In this document: one piece after another, positions 10,246 to 23,900 of the stretch
Position numbering within the stretch: position 1 is the first letter of the stretch
Layout: each line of letters starts with the position of its first letter
Origin: Lotus japonicus
Taxonomy: Eukaryota > Streptophyta > Magnoliopsida > Fabales > Fabaceae
DNA: 64,000 bases
Direction: 5' to 3'
Assembly: GCF_012489685.1 (NCBI RefSeq)
Contig: NC_080046.1
Coordinates: 67,347,984 to 67,411,983, forward strand
The notes under the pieces: generated by a model
What the model saw: only the letters and a program-made list of their open reading frames with translations
Told to the model about the DNA's origin: nothing
Databases searched by the model: none
Program-made: the position numbers and the translations under genes

Positions 10246-12713
10246 TGTCACTAAACAATAGCATAAAACGACGAAAGAGAGTATTGGTTAAAGAGAACAA
10301 ATCTCTTATCAGTGGAAGGTATGGGCATAATCCCCCCATGGCGACTACAAAGATTCATTGGTGTATAACATAATAGTCATAGATTTCGCTCTTATATTAT
10401 AAGGGAGAGAATATCATACTCAAATTAATTAAAGACACGTTCGTGACTCCATTAAAAATTGTAAAATGTGTTCAACTCACCTTGGCACTTGCTATAAGTG
10501 GGAATGGTCGACATAATCGCTTTTCATAAGACAGCATCATGCAATAAGATGAATCCTAAATTCCTAATCTTGCAACTAAAGAATTTAAAACTTCAACCAA
10601 AGCAAAATGATACGTTAATATTGGTAAGAGTGATTAATAACTTAATACAGGTAGGCACAAATATTATTTCATAACTTTGTAGGTTTCTTTTAGTTTCTTC
10701 CAACACCAACTAGCCTTAGAATGGATTTTTAATTTCCAATGTGAACTTAATTTGATATATTTGATTTAAAATGGAACCTCTAAATACATGTTATGTCATG
10801 AAAATAATACATGATCTCATCAGAATTGGTGTGATGTTTGTTTATGGGTTTGAGAAATGAAGATTTTGGTTTAATAGAAAGAAAAAGAAAAAGAGATTTA
10901 CTCCATCTTCATTCATGTAGTTAGGGGTGTTCACAGGTGGAGTTAATTCGGTTTGTTGGTGGTTCGGTTTAGGGTAAAATAAAAATCGAACAAGTTATAT
11001 TTAATTGATTTAGTTCAATTTTTCAATTTTTTGGTATATAATACCTATTGTAATTTCAATTTTCAAAAATAGCCATATTTCTCTCCCAAAACAGGAGGCC
11101 ACTTCAAGGCTCTACATATAATTCTTGAAGCAAACAGATAGAACTCGAATTTATGTTATCAAAGTATTTTATATAAAAAAAAGTTTTTCATATATGGAGC
11201 ATGTTTCTCATTGGAAAAGACAAGGCCTAACATCCTTAACGAGTCAGCGGCCCATTAACCCTCAAATTTAATTTGCTCATCCTCAAGTAATATGACTTAA
11301 AGAAGTAATTCATTCTATAAAAGAGTAAAATACAATTAGATGTGTTTATGGTGATCTTTTTTTTTTCTTTCCATTTACCTTCAAATAGCTAAGCTTTTGC
11401 CAAGTTGTGCATTCCATCAAAATTCATTAAATAGATTTCATAGATGTTCAGAAATAAACTTTGATGATAGGTTCACTGAAAAGACGTAAGATATTGAAAT
11501 GGATGAATAGTAAGAAATTCATCTAGGAGAAGACAACTCAGATAAAAAATAACCTGGCTAATGAAATGAAGTTCAAGTTAACTAAGCATTTGAGGTGCTA
11601 AATGACATGAGCTTCAACTTGTATTTATAATATACATCAAACCTTAAGCGTAAGAGATGAAGTCGCCATATCAATTTCTTCTATTCTTCATCTTGTGCCA
11701 TATAACAATTGTAATTTCTCATTTCTTGATTCTAAATCGTATACAAGAATCACATATTTACTTCAACAACCCATTAGACCAACCAACTATATACATGTAA
11801 TTCCTATCAGAACATGTTACATCCGCACATATTTCTAAACAGGAAAAAACGATCCAAACCCCAAATGGAAAAATAAGAGAGGAAGTCAAAGTGGCAGAGT
11901 ATTTAACAGCAAATACCCTCAATTGCCCCTAAGTACCTTGTGCCGAGCCAATCAAACATGCCCCACTGATAGAGTTTGCATGAACTTGAAAGCACTTCTG
12001 AAGAATGTTTCATGCCCACTATAAAAGAATCATCAAGTTTACTTGATGATGAGGACGTGGGGGCACATGAACTTTGAAAGGCAAGGATGTCCTCATCACT
12101 TGAGAAAATGATTGACTTAAAAAGCTATACAAGGGTACAAAGCAATCACATATTTACCACTTTGACCTGTATATTAAACAATTAACTCGCCAGTGTATTT
12201 TTTTATATCAAAATGAGTACAAATATCATCTTCAAAAAGGATACTATAAATATAGCAAGAAATATAGGATAACCATTGCTTTCAACATCAAACAGCAAGT
12301 AAAAGAATTCAAGGTGTCTAAGTCTAACCTTCATCAAATCAATTATTTTTTGCAGGTCACGAGAAGAATTCTGTACTCAGGTTGGCTGATCAAGGATCCC
12401 TGTTCCAACCCCTATAATCGCCAATTTGCTGCATTCAGCATGGAAGGTGCACCCTTCGACAAGGCATGAACAGGAAGCTTGATTACCAAAAGAAACCTCA
12501 ACAGCAGTTCACATTTACATACTGCCATCAATCACATTGCAATTCACTGCAGCAGGCAAAAGCCTGGCAAACTGTGTACGATGCAGAGAGGAGAGAAGCT
12601 CCACAAAAAATATGCACATCAAGAAGACTCACATTTTGAGATATGCCAGCATGACAACCCATCAGTGTGGCACATAAACAATGAATAATGCCAACCCACC
12701 AGTTACATCATGC
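10246..12713. other. Intergenic DNA plus probable SHMT 3' UTR
   Basis: AT-rich spacer without recognisable genes. The last few hundred bases (about 12350-12713) are less AT-rich and lie directly downstream of the SHMT stop codon on the minus strand, so they are probably its 3' untranslated region. A degenerate AGGGGTGTTCA motif near 10921 may be one end of an old MITE, but no partner end was found. Confidence 0.5.
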
Positions 12714-15518
12714 TCAAATGTCAAAACCTGGCATTGCAAACTGAGTTGCAAAACTTTCAACCCGTGACCGTAGCTCAAGAATGTCCCTATTGCTTTCAAG
12801 TCCCTTCAAACTCTGGAATTTACCATGCTCCCTTTGCTTACTCGCAATTTGTACAGCTCTAAAGAGAAATTCAGCCATGGTCTCAAAATCAGGCTCCAGA
12901 CACCCTCTTGAAGTCATGGCAGGCGTACCTTAGTTGTAATACAACATAAAAAAATTTCTCATAAGAATGTACATCCAATCAAATAACTCAAGCATACAAA
13001 ACATAAAAGATTCAAGCACAATAAACCATCACTTACCTATTCTTACACCTCCGGGAATTATAGTCCCATTCTCACCAAAGATGGCAATTTTATTCAAAGT
13101 GATATGACATATCTCGCAGATCTTCTCAAAAAATTTACCTACAACCACCCAAAAAAAAGGCTTAGAGCTTGTTACGTATACAATAATAAAAAACCCAAAG
13201 TCCCAGCTAGAATCACAAGAATAAAGCCTAATTTGAGACTACAGAGTTCCTCTTAAACTCAAAGGTAAGGCAAAGTGCAGAAAACATACAAATTGGTTAA
13301 GTCTAGCTGACACGTAAGCACTGAACAATAAATAAGCAATTAGCTATGTGTCATAAAAATATGAGACAGTCATATAATACCTGACAAGCCCAGGGGACTT
13401 AAATCCCACAGTAATAAATGGTTGTCTGTACCCCCAGTTACTAGGCGGCAATTTTTTCTCAATAAGGCAGTTGCTAAAGCTTGAGCATTCTTCTTCACCT
13501 GCTGCATGTATGCCTTATATTCGGGAGTAGCCACTTGTTTTAATGCTATAGCAAGTGCAGCAATATGGTTATTGTGCGGACCACCTTGCAATGACGGAAA
13601 AACAGAAAAATTTATCTTTTCTTCGAAGTCATATTGATCACTTTCATTTCCTTGACTTAAAAGTATCCCTCTCTTCCTCGGTTTTGTACCCTTCCGATAG
13701 AAAATTATGCCTCCCCTAGGACCTCGAAGACTCTTGTGAGTTGTTGAAGTAACAACATCACAATAATCAAAGGGGCTTGAACACTCCTGCAAGATCAATA
13801 AAACCATACGATTAAAGAAAATGAAGAGTATTACTTCAAGATTGAAGCTGAACCAATCATTAGATATTTGTGCACGAAACAACAATATACTTACACTGGA
13901 CCTATCCATATCTACAATAATACGACCTAATATTAAGTTAAATGTGCAAAAAGACATTAAAATCAATAAGCAAAAAAATTTATTCAGATGAGCAGTGAAT
14001 TTCACTTCTCAAAACTAAGTAGAACTCTCACATTCCATGATCTAAATGTATAAACTATATAGGGTCTCTGGTAGTAATTCAAATGGAAACCTTAACAAGC
14101 TTTCTGTATTGGTGCAATGAAGAAAAATCCTGTTAAATCTTATGCTGAATTTCGGGAATAGGCATGCCAGGCAGACAAGAAATAACATAACTACCTTTGA
14201 AAAGGAAAGTTAAGGGAATCAACGCTGGAAGACCAGAACTAGTACCCTAGTAACAAATTAAGGGAGTCATAACTAATAACAAACTTAAAAGTAGGACTTG
14301 CACGGTCACAACTCACAAATCCTTTCTGGTTAGTAACATTTTGGTAACAAAACTTGGTACTCCATACATACACTGTCTGTGAAAGTAACATAATCAATAA
14401 CAGCAATGAAGGTCCAGTGCAAGTTATGAACTAAATATGAATGACACAATAAAGGGGAAAAGAGGAAGGATATTTCTGACCTTGGCAGCAATTAGGCCAC
14501 TAATCTGGGCCATGTCACACAATAAAACAGCACCACATTTATCAGCAATGTGCCTAAACCTAGCGTAATCCCATTCGCGGGGATACGAGCTCCCACCACA
14601 AATGAGTATCTTGGGACGAAAATCAAGGGCCCTTTCCTCAAGTTTATCATAATCAACATACCCTGATTGAGGGTTCACCTTGTAGGGTAAGCTCTCAAAG
14701 AATATGGACGACGCAGAAACTTTCTTCCCATTGGGTGTATAGTACCCGTGACTAGTGTTCCCTCCCGATGGGGTATCCAACCCCATGATACGATCACCGG
14801 GCGATAACAATCCGGTGTAGACAGCAAAATTCGCAGAGGTGCAGGAATAAGGCTGCACATTCACACCCCAGCACTTAGGATCCAAATTGAACGCAGCCAG
14901 AGCACGTTCACAGCACAGATTTTCGATTTCATCTATATACTGATTCCCTCCATAGTAGCGCGCACCGGGCATGCCCTCTGAGTATTTATTCGTCAAATGG
15001 CTTCCAAGCGCTTCCATCACCGCCCTACACACGAAATTCTCGGAAGCTATGAGCTCAATCCCCCTGAATTGACGCTTCTTCTCCTTCTCCATGATGTCGT
15101 ATACATCAGGGTCCGCCACGGCGAGGGTTTGGCCACCCCACGAGCGAACGGCGGCCCTCCGCGCCTCGAGATCGGGATCGAGAGAGACCCTCTTGGTGGA
15201 TGAGGAAGAGGAGGATTCGCAATCCCTTCGCCTCTTCAAACACATGGAGTGGCCAAGGATGCGAAATTCCTCGACCTCCCTGTCTTCTTCATCGTTGTTG
15301 TTGTTGTTCAATTCGACCTCGGAATTCCCGTTCTCTGTCTGCGGTTCTAGGAGCTGGAGTGGAACCGAAGGGACCGGGTGAGAGGGGTCGCGGAGGCTGG
15401 ATTCGAGGTGGAGGGTGATGGAGTCGTCGGGAATCTGGGGACGGCGCGGCGGTGAGGCGTGAGCAGAGGAGAAACCGAGAGAGAGGTTGGCTTGATGGTG
15501 AGAGAAGTCCATGACCAT
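12714..15518 (-). CDS. SHM7: Serine hydroxymethyltransferase, nuclear/SHM6-SHM7 type
   Basis: SHMT interconverts serine plus tetrahydrofolate with glycine plus methylene-tetrahydrofolate, using pyridoxal phosphate. Four exons on the minus strand join in frame: 14481-15518, 13381-13786, 13037-13138 and 12714-12928, giving 586 residues. Visible signatures are [47 protein letters not shown] and [18 protein letters not shown], where the PLP lysine is about residue 364. Plant cytosolic and mitochondrial SHMTs are about 470-520 residues. The extra 115 or so N-terminal residues, with a basic KRRRDC and TKRVS segment, match the Arabidopsis SHM6/SHM7 group, for which SHM7 (MSA1) is reported to be nuclear and to support S-adenosylmethionine supply. 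The ATG at 15518 is the first in frame. SHM6 versus SHM7 cannot be told from this alone. Confidence 0.93.
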
Positions 15519-15690
15519 GAGATGAGAAGAATCGAGAAACTGAATCCGATTCGTGGTTGATGCTGCCTTCTAGGAACAACAATAACAACAGGGATTGCAG
15601 AAGGTGGTGGTGTTGGATGTGAATTGTGTGTTGCAGTGCACGGTCATTGAAAATCTGCTGAAGGAAATGGGGAAATAGAAAACCCTAACG

Positions 15691-15692
15691 AG

Positions 15693-15722
<30 letters not shown>
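15691..15722. repeat. AGA trinucleotide microsatellite in SHMT 5' leader
   Basis: About ten AGA/AAG units lie roughly 170 bp upstream of the SHMT start codon, so on the transcript they form a CTT-rich leader. A similar CTT tract lies in the leader of the T-complex-11-like gene (20907-20941). Confidence 0.85.
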
Positions 15723-15728
<6 letters not shown>

Positions 15729-16143
15729 GATTCGGGGTTTGATGAAGTGAATTGGGGGGGGATGCACCTGGACGCTGCTCCTCTCGTGTGTTTTGTATAC
15801 CTGTTTAGACGACAGATTGATTTTTCTTATAATTCATTTCTCCCTCATCAAATTAATATTTAGGGGTTAGAAATTATAATACTTTTTACAATTAACTTTA
15901 GTTTTAAATCATTTTTTAGACGAAAATTATAAATTTTAACATTTAGAGTGAGATATAATTGATTGTGATTTCATATTTATATATTTTCAAATCTTTGAAG
16001 TTTGTATGATATGTTCATATCTTGAGTACATATTTCGTGATATTATCAAGATAAGGACTTAAAAGATGTACACAGTGTATAAAGAATTACCTCATATTTA
16101 TAAGGAAGCACGACTCTCCATCCTCATATCAATGATAATCCCC

Positions 16144-16235
16144 TTTTATCAATGATAGGTTTTGTGGTTTGTGGGTATGAAATCCAAGCTTTTATCAATG
16201 ATAGGTTTTGTGGTTTGTGGGTATGAAATCCAAGC
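16144..16235. repeat. 46-bp perfect tandem duplication
   Basis: Two adjacent 46-bp units (16144-16189 and 16190-16235), each beginning TTTTATCAATGATAGG and ending ATGAAATCCAAGC, are identical as read. Perfect identity implies a recent duplication. Confidence 0.9.
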
Positions 16236-16261
16236 ACTATAAGGTTTTTCTTGGTTGCTTT

Positions 16262-16720
16262 AGCTTATCAGTGGTTGAATGATAATAACACTACTATTGG
16301 GCGTGCTGGATTCTGGAAATGAATTTGGAAAATCTAAGTCTCCATAAAAGATTAGAGTGTTCCTTTGGTTAATCATGCATCGCTTTCAATGTATAACCTT
16401 GCTTCTTCACCAAGTTGTCTAGATGCTCACATCGTGTTGAGGACATTCTCCATCGTCATCGTGATTACTCGCACTTGAGAAAAATTTGGTTATGCTTGAA
16501 TGTTTTCACTTGGTTGAGTTTCGCTAGCATGAATTCGTAGACCTGGATCCATGCCTAAGAGGGAGGACACATTCTCTTTCTCTTCATTGCTACACTTCGG
16601 GAGTGTGGTGCTATATGGACGCATGTTGGTCGTCTGGAGTTAATCAACAACAACATTCGGATCTTGTTGCCGCCTATATCGCCCTCGATGGTCTGCATCA
16701 CTTGGAATACCAATGGTGTA
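16262..16720 (+). pseudogene. Degenerate LINE ORF2 remnant (reverse-transcriptase zinc-binding region)
   Basis: Broken frames on the plus strand resemble the region after plant LINE reverse transcriptases. IWKI is followed, after a frame change, by KIRVFLWLIMH and then a diverged segment. Multiple stops and frameshifts are present. Identification rests mainly on the FLWLIMH core and its tryptophan-rich lead-in. Confidence 0.5.
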
Positions 16721-17932
16721 GTTCTTTAACCCGATTAATCAATTATTGAGCCTGTGTGGGTTGATTCGTGAAAGTTATGAAACATAGATTCATAACTTTA
16801 TATTTTTAAGGAGAGTGTTGCTAGCATTTCTTTATATAAATTATAAATCACCTTTTTAAAGTGCATATATGCACATTTTGAAATATACATTATTGTACTT
16901 TCAACTCACTGCTTATAAAAAACTTTCAACTCACTTTTTTTTTGTTACAAGAGGAAAATTAACAGAAGAGAAAAATTAACTAATTGTATTATTATTCTAA
17001 TTTTTAAAAATTCATAATTTATTATGTTAAATAAAAGCAATTTTATCTATCCTTATTCAAACACATTGTGAGTCTATGACAACTCCCAATCTATATTATA
17101 ATTAATTTTTAAGAAGATGAAAATAAAAATAGAATGATTTTTATACACCGGCCAAGTAAACATTTTTTATCCTGAACGTTTCAATCAATCCAGCTAATAA
17201 TTAAATAGGAATTTCAATCACAAATTTGATTGAAAAATAATACCACATGCAAGTTTGTTGACATTCACAGTACTGGGTTACCGGCACAATTCTGTGGGTT
17301 AAAAATATGAAATCCCTAAATAGATTTGTTAATAGGGGTTAAATAATTTGTGTAGAGTGAGTTATGAGAATACAGTTCCCCTACATGTTTTTACTTTTCA
17401 CACGTCCGTAATAATACTTTCTTGCTCAAACTGCATTAGAGTGGTTTTTACATTACTTGAACATGTAAATAATATGATGTTGAGTAGGGAATTTGGATGA
17501 ATTCAGTTTGTACTTTGTACTGTGTAAGTGTAATATCAGAAACAAGATGGGTTTGGATCCAAATGAGACAAAATCATAAACATATCTCCTCTTGTACACT
17601 TAACTGTGGCACCACCTGCAATCTGCAAGCTGGTTTTTGGTCCTCACACACGGACCATTACTTCAGAAAAAGGCTTTTCATACCAAGGCCCGTAAGTTAG
17701 GCGAGGCCCACCATGACATCATCATGCTATTGCTTTAGTGGTGAGTGGTGACTGTCATTTTTCTCCATAATTATTTGGTTTTGAAGAAAGGAAAAAAGCA
17801 TCAAATTTGAGGACCACAAACCTAACATCATCAAAATTTAAATCATTTAAGTATAAAAGCATGTCATATATTATGGATATACTGTGCAAGTACGTGTCAA
17901 CATTTGCACTGCGATGATCTCCTCACGTTAAA
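16721..17932. other. Intergenic DNA, no gene recognised
   Basis: AT-rich spacer with only short chance frames. Nothing structured was recognised until the MITE at 17943. Confidence 0.5.
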
Positions 17933-17942
17933 TTAAATTAAT

Positions 17943-18127
17943 GAGTAATAATATATACACACCTCATTTTTTAAACACTTCATTTTCACCTCTTTTTATT
18001 TCTATCTCTCTCATCTTATCATCTATCACATCTCATATTTTCTCTCTCTTACTTTTTCTTTTCTTCCTATCTCTCTCACCATTCCACCTCTCCACATCAA
18101 AAAAGAGGTGTGGAGGAAACATTACTC
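17943..18127. mobile_element. Intact 185-bp MITE, Mutator-type
   Basis: Ends are inverted repeats of about 23 bp: GAGTAAT...CACACCTC at the left and its complement GAGGTGTG...ATTACTC at the right. A perfect 10-bp direct repeat, TTAAATTAAT, flanks it at 17933-17942 and 18128-18137, which suggests Mutator-type target duplication. The interior is pyrimidine-rich with many CTCTC blocks. A second, closely similar copy is split by the MULE at 36353-36505 and 43576-43630. Confidence 0.85.
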
Positions 18128-18521
18128 TTAAATTAATAGATAGGAAAAGGGACCGCAAACTTTGTGGGCCCCGCGTTGAGCGGGTTTAATGTATATGGTT
18201 GCTATTATAGTCAGATTCAGCAGTTCACGTTTATTAAGTGGCATTGTTAAGTATATTTTTTAATTTAACATGCATCCGCGCATTAACCTCATCATGAACA
18301 TCGACGAAGCCCAGCTGACGTACATAGGATACTAGGATAGTGCAATACGTAACTGCAAAAGACAAATTACAATAATATAAAAACTCACTTTCAAAAATAA
18401 ATAGTACAATATAAAAGTCAATAGAATCACTTAAATACCCTTTATTATTCATTTGAATTTGATTCTCACATTTATTTTCGTCGGGTAAATAAAGTAAAAA
18501 CTGCAGAAGAAACCAACATAC

Positions 18522-18647
18522 CCGTCACAAATCCTTGTAAGAGAGTTTGCAACAGAGTGTAAATCCGTCACAAAACCTTGTCAGTCAGTTTGCGACAGAA
18601 ATAAACCCGTCACTAACTTGCGACACATATACACTATCCGTCACAAA
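18522..18647. repeat. Cluster of CCGTCACAAA motifs, perhaps CACTA subterminal repeats
   Basis: CCGTCACAAA occurs at 18522, 18565 and 18638, with a variant CCGTCACTAA at 18607. GTTTGCGACAGA and CTTGCGACA motifs alternate between them. Dense short motifs of this kind occur in the subterminal regions of CACTA and similar DNA transposons, but no CACTA terminus was found nearby. Confidence 0.4.
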
Positions 18648-18699
18648 ACCCTTGTAACTAGCGAGACCATGAGCATTTGTTTAATTCCTTAGCACCTAA

Positions 18700-20700
18700 C
18701 TAAACATACGTCAAATAGCGACATATATAAAGGTTCCTCACAAATTAAATTACTTTCTCGAGTTGTTGAAGTTGTGTTGCTTTCTTTGTAAGTTTTGTAA
18801 TTGCTCTCTCTAAGACTCTAAAATTCCGTTGTTAATTCCAATCAAACTAAGAATTTTGTGATGGATTAATTTTCTATACCAAACAACCCCATGTTTTCCC
18901 TCTTTAAGTTTGAGTATTAATCTAATTTACTAACTCAAAAGGCATTGATCATGATTAATTTTAAGCACCCTTATCTTAATTTGTAGCTTTGTTTCAGCCA
19001 TGTGAGACGGCCACACCCACATGGGTTCATGTTAATAAGACCTTTACTTTTGATTTTGGGTCAATTGTTTAAGTTAGCGCAAAGCTATAGAGGAAAAGGC
19101 AAAGTTTGATTCAATCATTTCTCTGGGTTTATTAAACACAGGTCTAATTTTTCCCTATTCACAATTCACACATTGACTGTTTTTTATTCTAACAAGCAAC
19201 TAAACAACTCCAGAGAAAGGAATTCGAATTGTCTAAGCTTTCTTGATTTTTAATGCATACATCAATTATACATAATGGCAAGTTTTTAGTTATACATAAT
19301 GTGGAATATAATCGAAGTATTTATTTATTTTTATTTGATATTGACATAATGTTCAAACGTGAATCAGGGTAAAGTTGTTGAGTATATTCATATTCACGAA
19401 AATGTTGGAATTTCAGCAAAACCATATCCAAAGCTATACGAGTTTGTTTTGGCCCTATAAAGGAAACAAACCTAACAAGTTTCACTGGCCATCCTCCAGT
19501 CCTCTACCACACATTTTAGGCTAGATTCATTTGTTTTTTTCTTAAATTTTTGGACAGATCAATGCGTGTAAAAATGACAAATTCAATGGAAGAAAATAAA
19601 TACAAATATAGATAATACATTCCCGATAATAGAAATAATAATAGTTGAGCAAAAAACAGTAAGCAAGTTAGTTAGTGTAAGAATGATAGTATAGGTTTAA
19701 ATTTTGGAAACATAGAGATGTAACTATTTTTTTAATCGAGTAGCGATATTGGTCAAAAATAAAATAAAAATCATAATATGAAATCGTTCATGTGACTGTT
19801 ACTTAATAGTCGATATAATATGAAAAAAATTATAATCAAACGGTCTAGAATACAATATTCCTGCCACCAATTATTAAAGAAAAATCAATCATCATACAAG
19901 ACTTAAAGATTAAAGTTTAAGCATAAAGGAACATAGTCTATCTATTAGTAGATTTCCCTCTCTTGTTATCTATCTTTCAAACACGCATAAAGATGAAACT
20001 TTTATGATCGCGTTAAGTGATAATAAATTGTGATATATTTATGGGGTTGAGAGAGGAACAACCCTATGTGTGTTGAACTTAATTTATGATAAATCTATCA
20101 AATAGCAATAGCAGACTTAATATATAAGATAAAATATAACATTTAAATAGTGGATAATTTTATCTTTTAATTTTAGATTAGAAATAGCAACTAATGAAAT
20201 TATCTTATCTTATTTTATTAATATCTTTTAATAAATTCTTCTAATAAAAAGTTAAATTTCAACATATGATAAGTGATCGACTCTCTTGCATTATAAGACT
20301 AGAAATAATAAAATAAATTATTATTCATCTGGTCTTATCTATTGCTTAAGTTTTTAATGATAATTAGTTGTGATATATGATATCAACAAAAGGTTTTTTT
20401 TTTTATGATGTGAACAAAAAGTAAAATCAAAATGTGATTCGAAATATTTGAAATCGTGATACCAAATAAAAAAAAGATAAAAAGAAACATTGTGAATTCG
20501 AGAAGGTAGTGGATAGAGAATGGGCCACGGGGACAAAATAGTCAAAAAGGGTAGGGCCAGGGGGGCATTAAGTCTAAAAAACGAAAAAGAGAGTGCCGTT
20601 GGGGTGACGTGGGCAATAGTAATACCCTCGTTAATTCTGTTGATTAATTAGTTAATTAATTGAGTTGTAAAAGAGTGTTAAACACGAACACGCCTTATAA
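18700..20700. other. Intergenic spacer between divergent SHMT and T-complex-11-like genes
   Basis: AT-rich sequence without recognised genes. The final 300 bases are the probable promoter of the T-complex-11-like gene. Confidence 0.5.
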
Positions 20701-20718
20701 ACCCATTCCATGATATGA

Positions 20719-20727
20719 TATAAATAA
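20719..20727 (+). promoter_or_regulatory. Probable TATA box of the T-complex-11-like gene
   Basis: TATAAATAA lies about 270 bp before the start codon and about 35 bp before a CTCTCTCTCT pyrimidine patch, which is a plausible start of transcription. No transcript data are available to confirm it. Confidence 0.45.
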
Positions 20728-20906
20728 AACGAAACCAAACACGCCCTTCATATTTTCATTCATTCTCTCTCTCTGGAAGCTGAGTCCACTCGTCGCAACG
20801 TTTCTCTTCTGAATCGTTGTTTCGGTATTCAATTCAATTCTCAACTGTTTCTTCTATTTGCGATCATCCGTTGTTATTTTCTGCCGTTTCGTTGCGTTGC
20901 GATTCT

Positions 20907-20941
20907 CTTCTTCTTCTTCTTCTTCTTCTTCTTCTTCTTCT
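20907..20941. repeat. CTT trinucleotide microsatellite in 5' leader
   Basis: About eleven CTT units lie 45-80 bp upstream of the ATG at 20988. CTT-rich leaders are common in plant genes and vary in length between accessions. Confidence 0.85.
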
Positions 20942-20987
20942 GCTGCGTTGGTACGACGTCGTTGCGGAGAATTTGATTGATTGAAGG

Positions 20988-23900
20988 ATGGCTGCCGGAG
21001 TGGAGTTACCGGAGGGAAGAGCCGCTGGAATTGTGATGGAATTCCCTGTAGGCGATGAGGAGTCGTTGTCTTCGCCGCCGAGGGTGCCGAAGAGGCTCCG
21101 TCAAAGGCTTCTTGAGACGGAGTGCAAGTCCCCGAGTTCGGTGGAGGAAATCGAAGCCAAGCTTCGTGATGCTCATCTTCGTAGACAGGTGGCGTTTCTA
21201 ATCACAAAAGTTTAGGGACTTCAAATTCAATATTCAACTTTTTTATTTTCCCCCTTTCCCTTCTTCTTACATATTATTACTCAACCACGTGTAATTCATT
21301 TAATTTGTTTGATTAATCACTTTTATGTATGAATTGCTAAGTTTTGTTGTGTGTATTGGTTTGAAAGCAAGCATGTTTAAGTTTGTAGCATCAAGCATGT
21401 TATTGTTATGGTTTCTTTTCTTTTACGCGATGTTCTTCTGTTTCCCTTTCCTCCCTTTTTACTCATGTTTTTATTCTTGCCTCTGATTCAAGTTTTTATA
21501 ATATGGATTGTGTTGGTTTATGATCCTTTCTCCTTATCAAACTTCTCTTGACTGCAGAAGCACTATGAGGAACTGTCAAGTAAGGCACGTGCAAAGCCAA
21601 GAAGCCCCTCACGGTCTTCATCTCAGGATGATGATCCTGATCCGGCTCAGCGACTAGAAGCAAAGCTGCAAGCTGCTGAACAGAAGAGGTGGCTTTTCTT
21701 AGGATCAATGCTTGGGTTTAAGTCTTGTAATCCAATTATATATATTTTTATAAAATTATTTGACTTATACTTAATTATTTCTTCTACAATTGAGATCATT
21801 TACTGCCTTTTTGACAGGTTGAGCATTTTGACAAAAGCTCAGAGGCGCTTAGCAAGGCAGGATGCGTTGCGTCAAGCAGCCAAAAATGGAGTTGAAATGC
21901 GCCATGAGAATGAACGGCTGGAGCTTGGGACAAAAGTGGAATCACGTGTTCAGCAGGCAGAGACTAATAGGATGCTTATCCTCAAGGCTCACAGGCAAAG
22001 AAGGGCATCTCTTAGAGAAAGGGCATCCCAGTCATTGATGAGAAGAATGGCTCGAGAGATCAAATACAAGGAGTGCGTACGTGCTGCAATTCACCAGAAA
22101 CGAGTTGCTGCTGAAACAAAACGACTTGGGTTGTTGGAAGCTGAAAAGAAGAAGGCACGCGCTCGAGTCTTGCAGGTGAGACATGTGGCGAAATCTGTAA
22201 CTCACCAGCGTGAGATTGAGCGAAGGAAAAAGAAAGATGAGTTGGAAGATCGATTACAAAGGGTAAGTTCAGGGGCATTTCCCCCTTTAAAAATGTCTAA
22301 TGTTACACGGTTCTTTATGGTGCTTGTTTATAACCAAGTCTCTTGATTTATATTATCAGGCAAAAAGACAACGAGCTGAATATCTCAGGCACAGGGGGAG
22401 GTTAAGTGCTTATGCGCAAGAGAATTGGATTAGAATGTCAAAGCAAGCAGAATATCTTTCCAAAAAACTAGCAAGGTTATTTGAATTTAAAATGTGATAT
22501 GTTTCTATTGCAACATTTAGGCAGCTTCTCGAACATAACTGATTCAGTCGTGGTCATTGTGGTGGAGGCTTAAGCTTATATATTTATTTTTTATAGGATG
22601 GATTTATTATTTGGAGATATTTTTTTTTTTCATTTATTGGGCACAACACACCTTCCAAATTGAAGTGCAACAGATGTATTTAACTGCTTTTTACTAAATG
22701 TTACTATATTACTATTGGAGTTCTCCTAACCTGATTAATTTCTTTAAGGTGCTGGAGGCGGTTCCAAAGGCAGAAGAGAACAACCTTTACCTTGGCAAAG
22801 GCATATGATATGCTGGGGCTCAATGAAAAATCTGTCAAGTCGATGCCATTTGATCAGCTTGCTCTTCTGATTGAATCAGCTTCTACTCTTCAGACCGTGA
22901 AAACTTTACTTGACCGGTTGGAGAACCGCCTCAAATTGTCAACAACAGTTGCTCCTCGTAATCATATGTCAAGTTTGGATAACATTGATCACCTTCTGAA
23001 ACGGGTTGCTACCCCCAAGAAAAAGGCTACTCCCAGGAGTTCTTTGAGAAGCAGGGGGGTGAGGAAAATAGATTCAGTCAAGAGGTCAAACAATAGCTTA
23101 GCTGGGTTATCAAGATATCCAGTGAGAATTGTTCTTTGTGCTTATATGATATTGGGTCATCCAGATGCTGTTTTCAGTGGAACGGGAGAACGTGAGATTT
23201 CTTTGGCCAAGTCTGCTAAAGAATTTGTCCAAATGTTTGAGCTGTTAATAAAGGTTATTCTAGAGGGGCCGATACAGAGTTCTGATGAAGAGTCTCTCTC
23301 AACCGTTATGAGGCGTTGTACCTTCAGATCACAGCTTTCCGCCTTTGATAAAGCATGGTGCTCATACTTAAATTGTTTTGTGGTCTGGAAGGTTAAGGAT
23401 GCCCAATCATTGGAGGAAGATTTGGTTAGAGCAGCTTGCCAGCTTGAGGCTTCTATGATTCAAACTTGCAAATTAACCCCAGAAGGAGTTGGTAGTCAGC
23501 TTAGTCATGATATGAAAGCTATTCTGCATCAGGTGAGGCATATTAAAGATAATCAGATGTATAAATTGTTGCATTTCTTTTTCCCTTCTTTAACAGTTTT
23601 CTGATCATTTACTTAGATTTATTCCTAAAAAATATATGCATTCTGACTTATAGCTAGTTGGGTCTTTTCTGCTTCCAATATGGGTGTTTCTTCCCTTTAA
23701 CTGTTTCAGTATTGCTGCAAGTATGCTTTGGCTTTATCTTCTTTTTGTGCCTTTCAAATGCAGGTCACTGAAGATCAAAAACTTTTGAGAGAAAAAGTGC
23801 TGCATCTGAGTGGAAATGCTGGGATTGAGCGTATGGAATGTGCACTATCGGAGACAAGATCCAGATACTTAAGTGTACAGGATAACGACAGCCCAATGAG

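Noticed and set aside
10918..11045. hAT-like MITE starting TAGGGGTGTTCA
   Set aside because: Only one end motif is visible here (and at 48915), with no matching opposite end and no target duplication.
14997..15588. Several frames on both strands across SHMT exon 1
   Set aside because: They overlap a clearly identified coding exon and reflect its higher G+C content.
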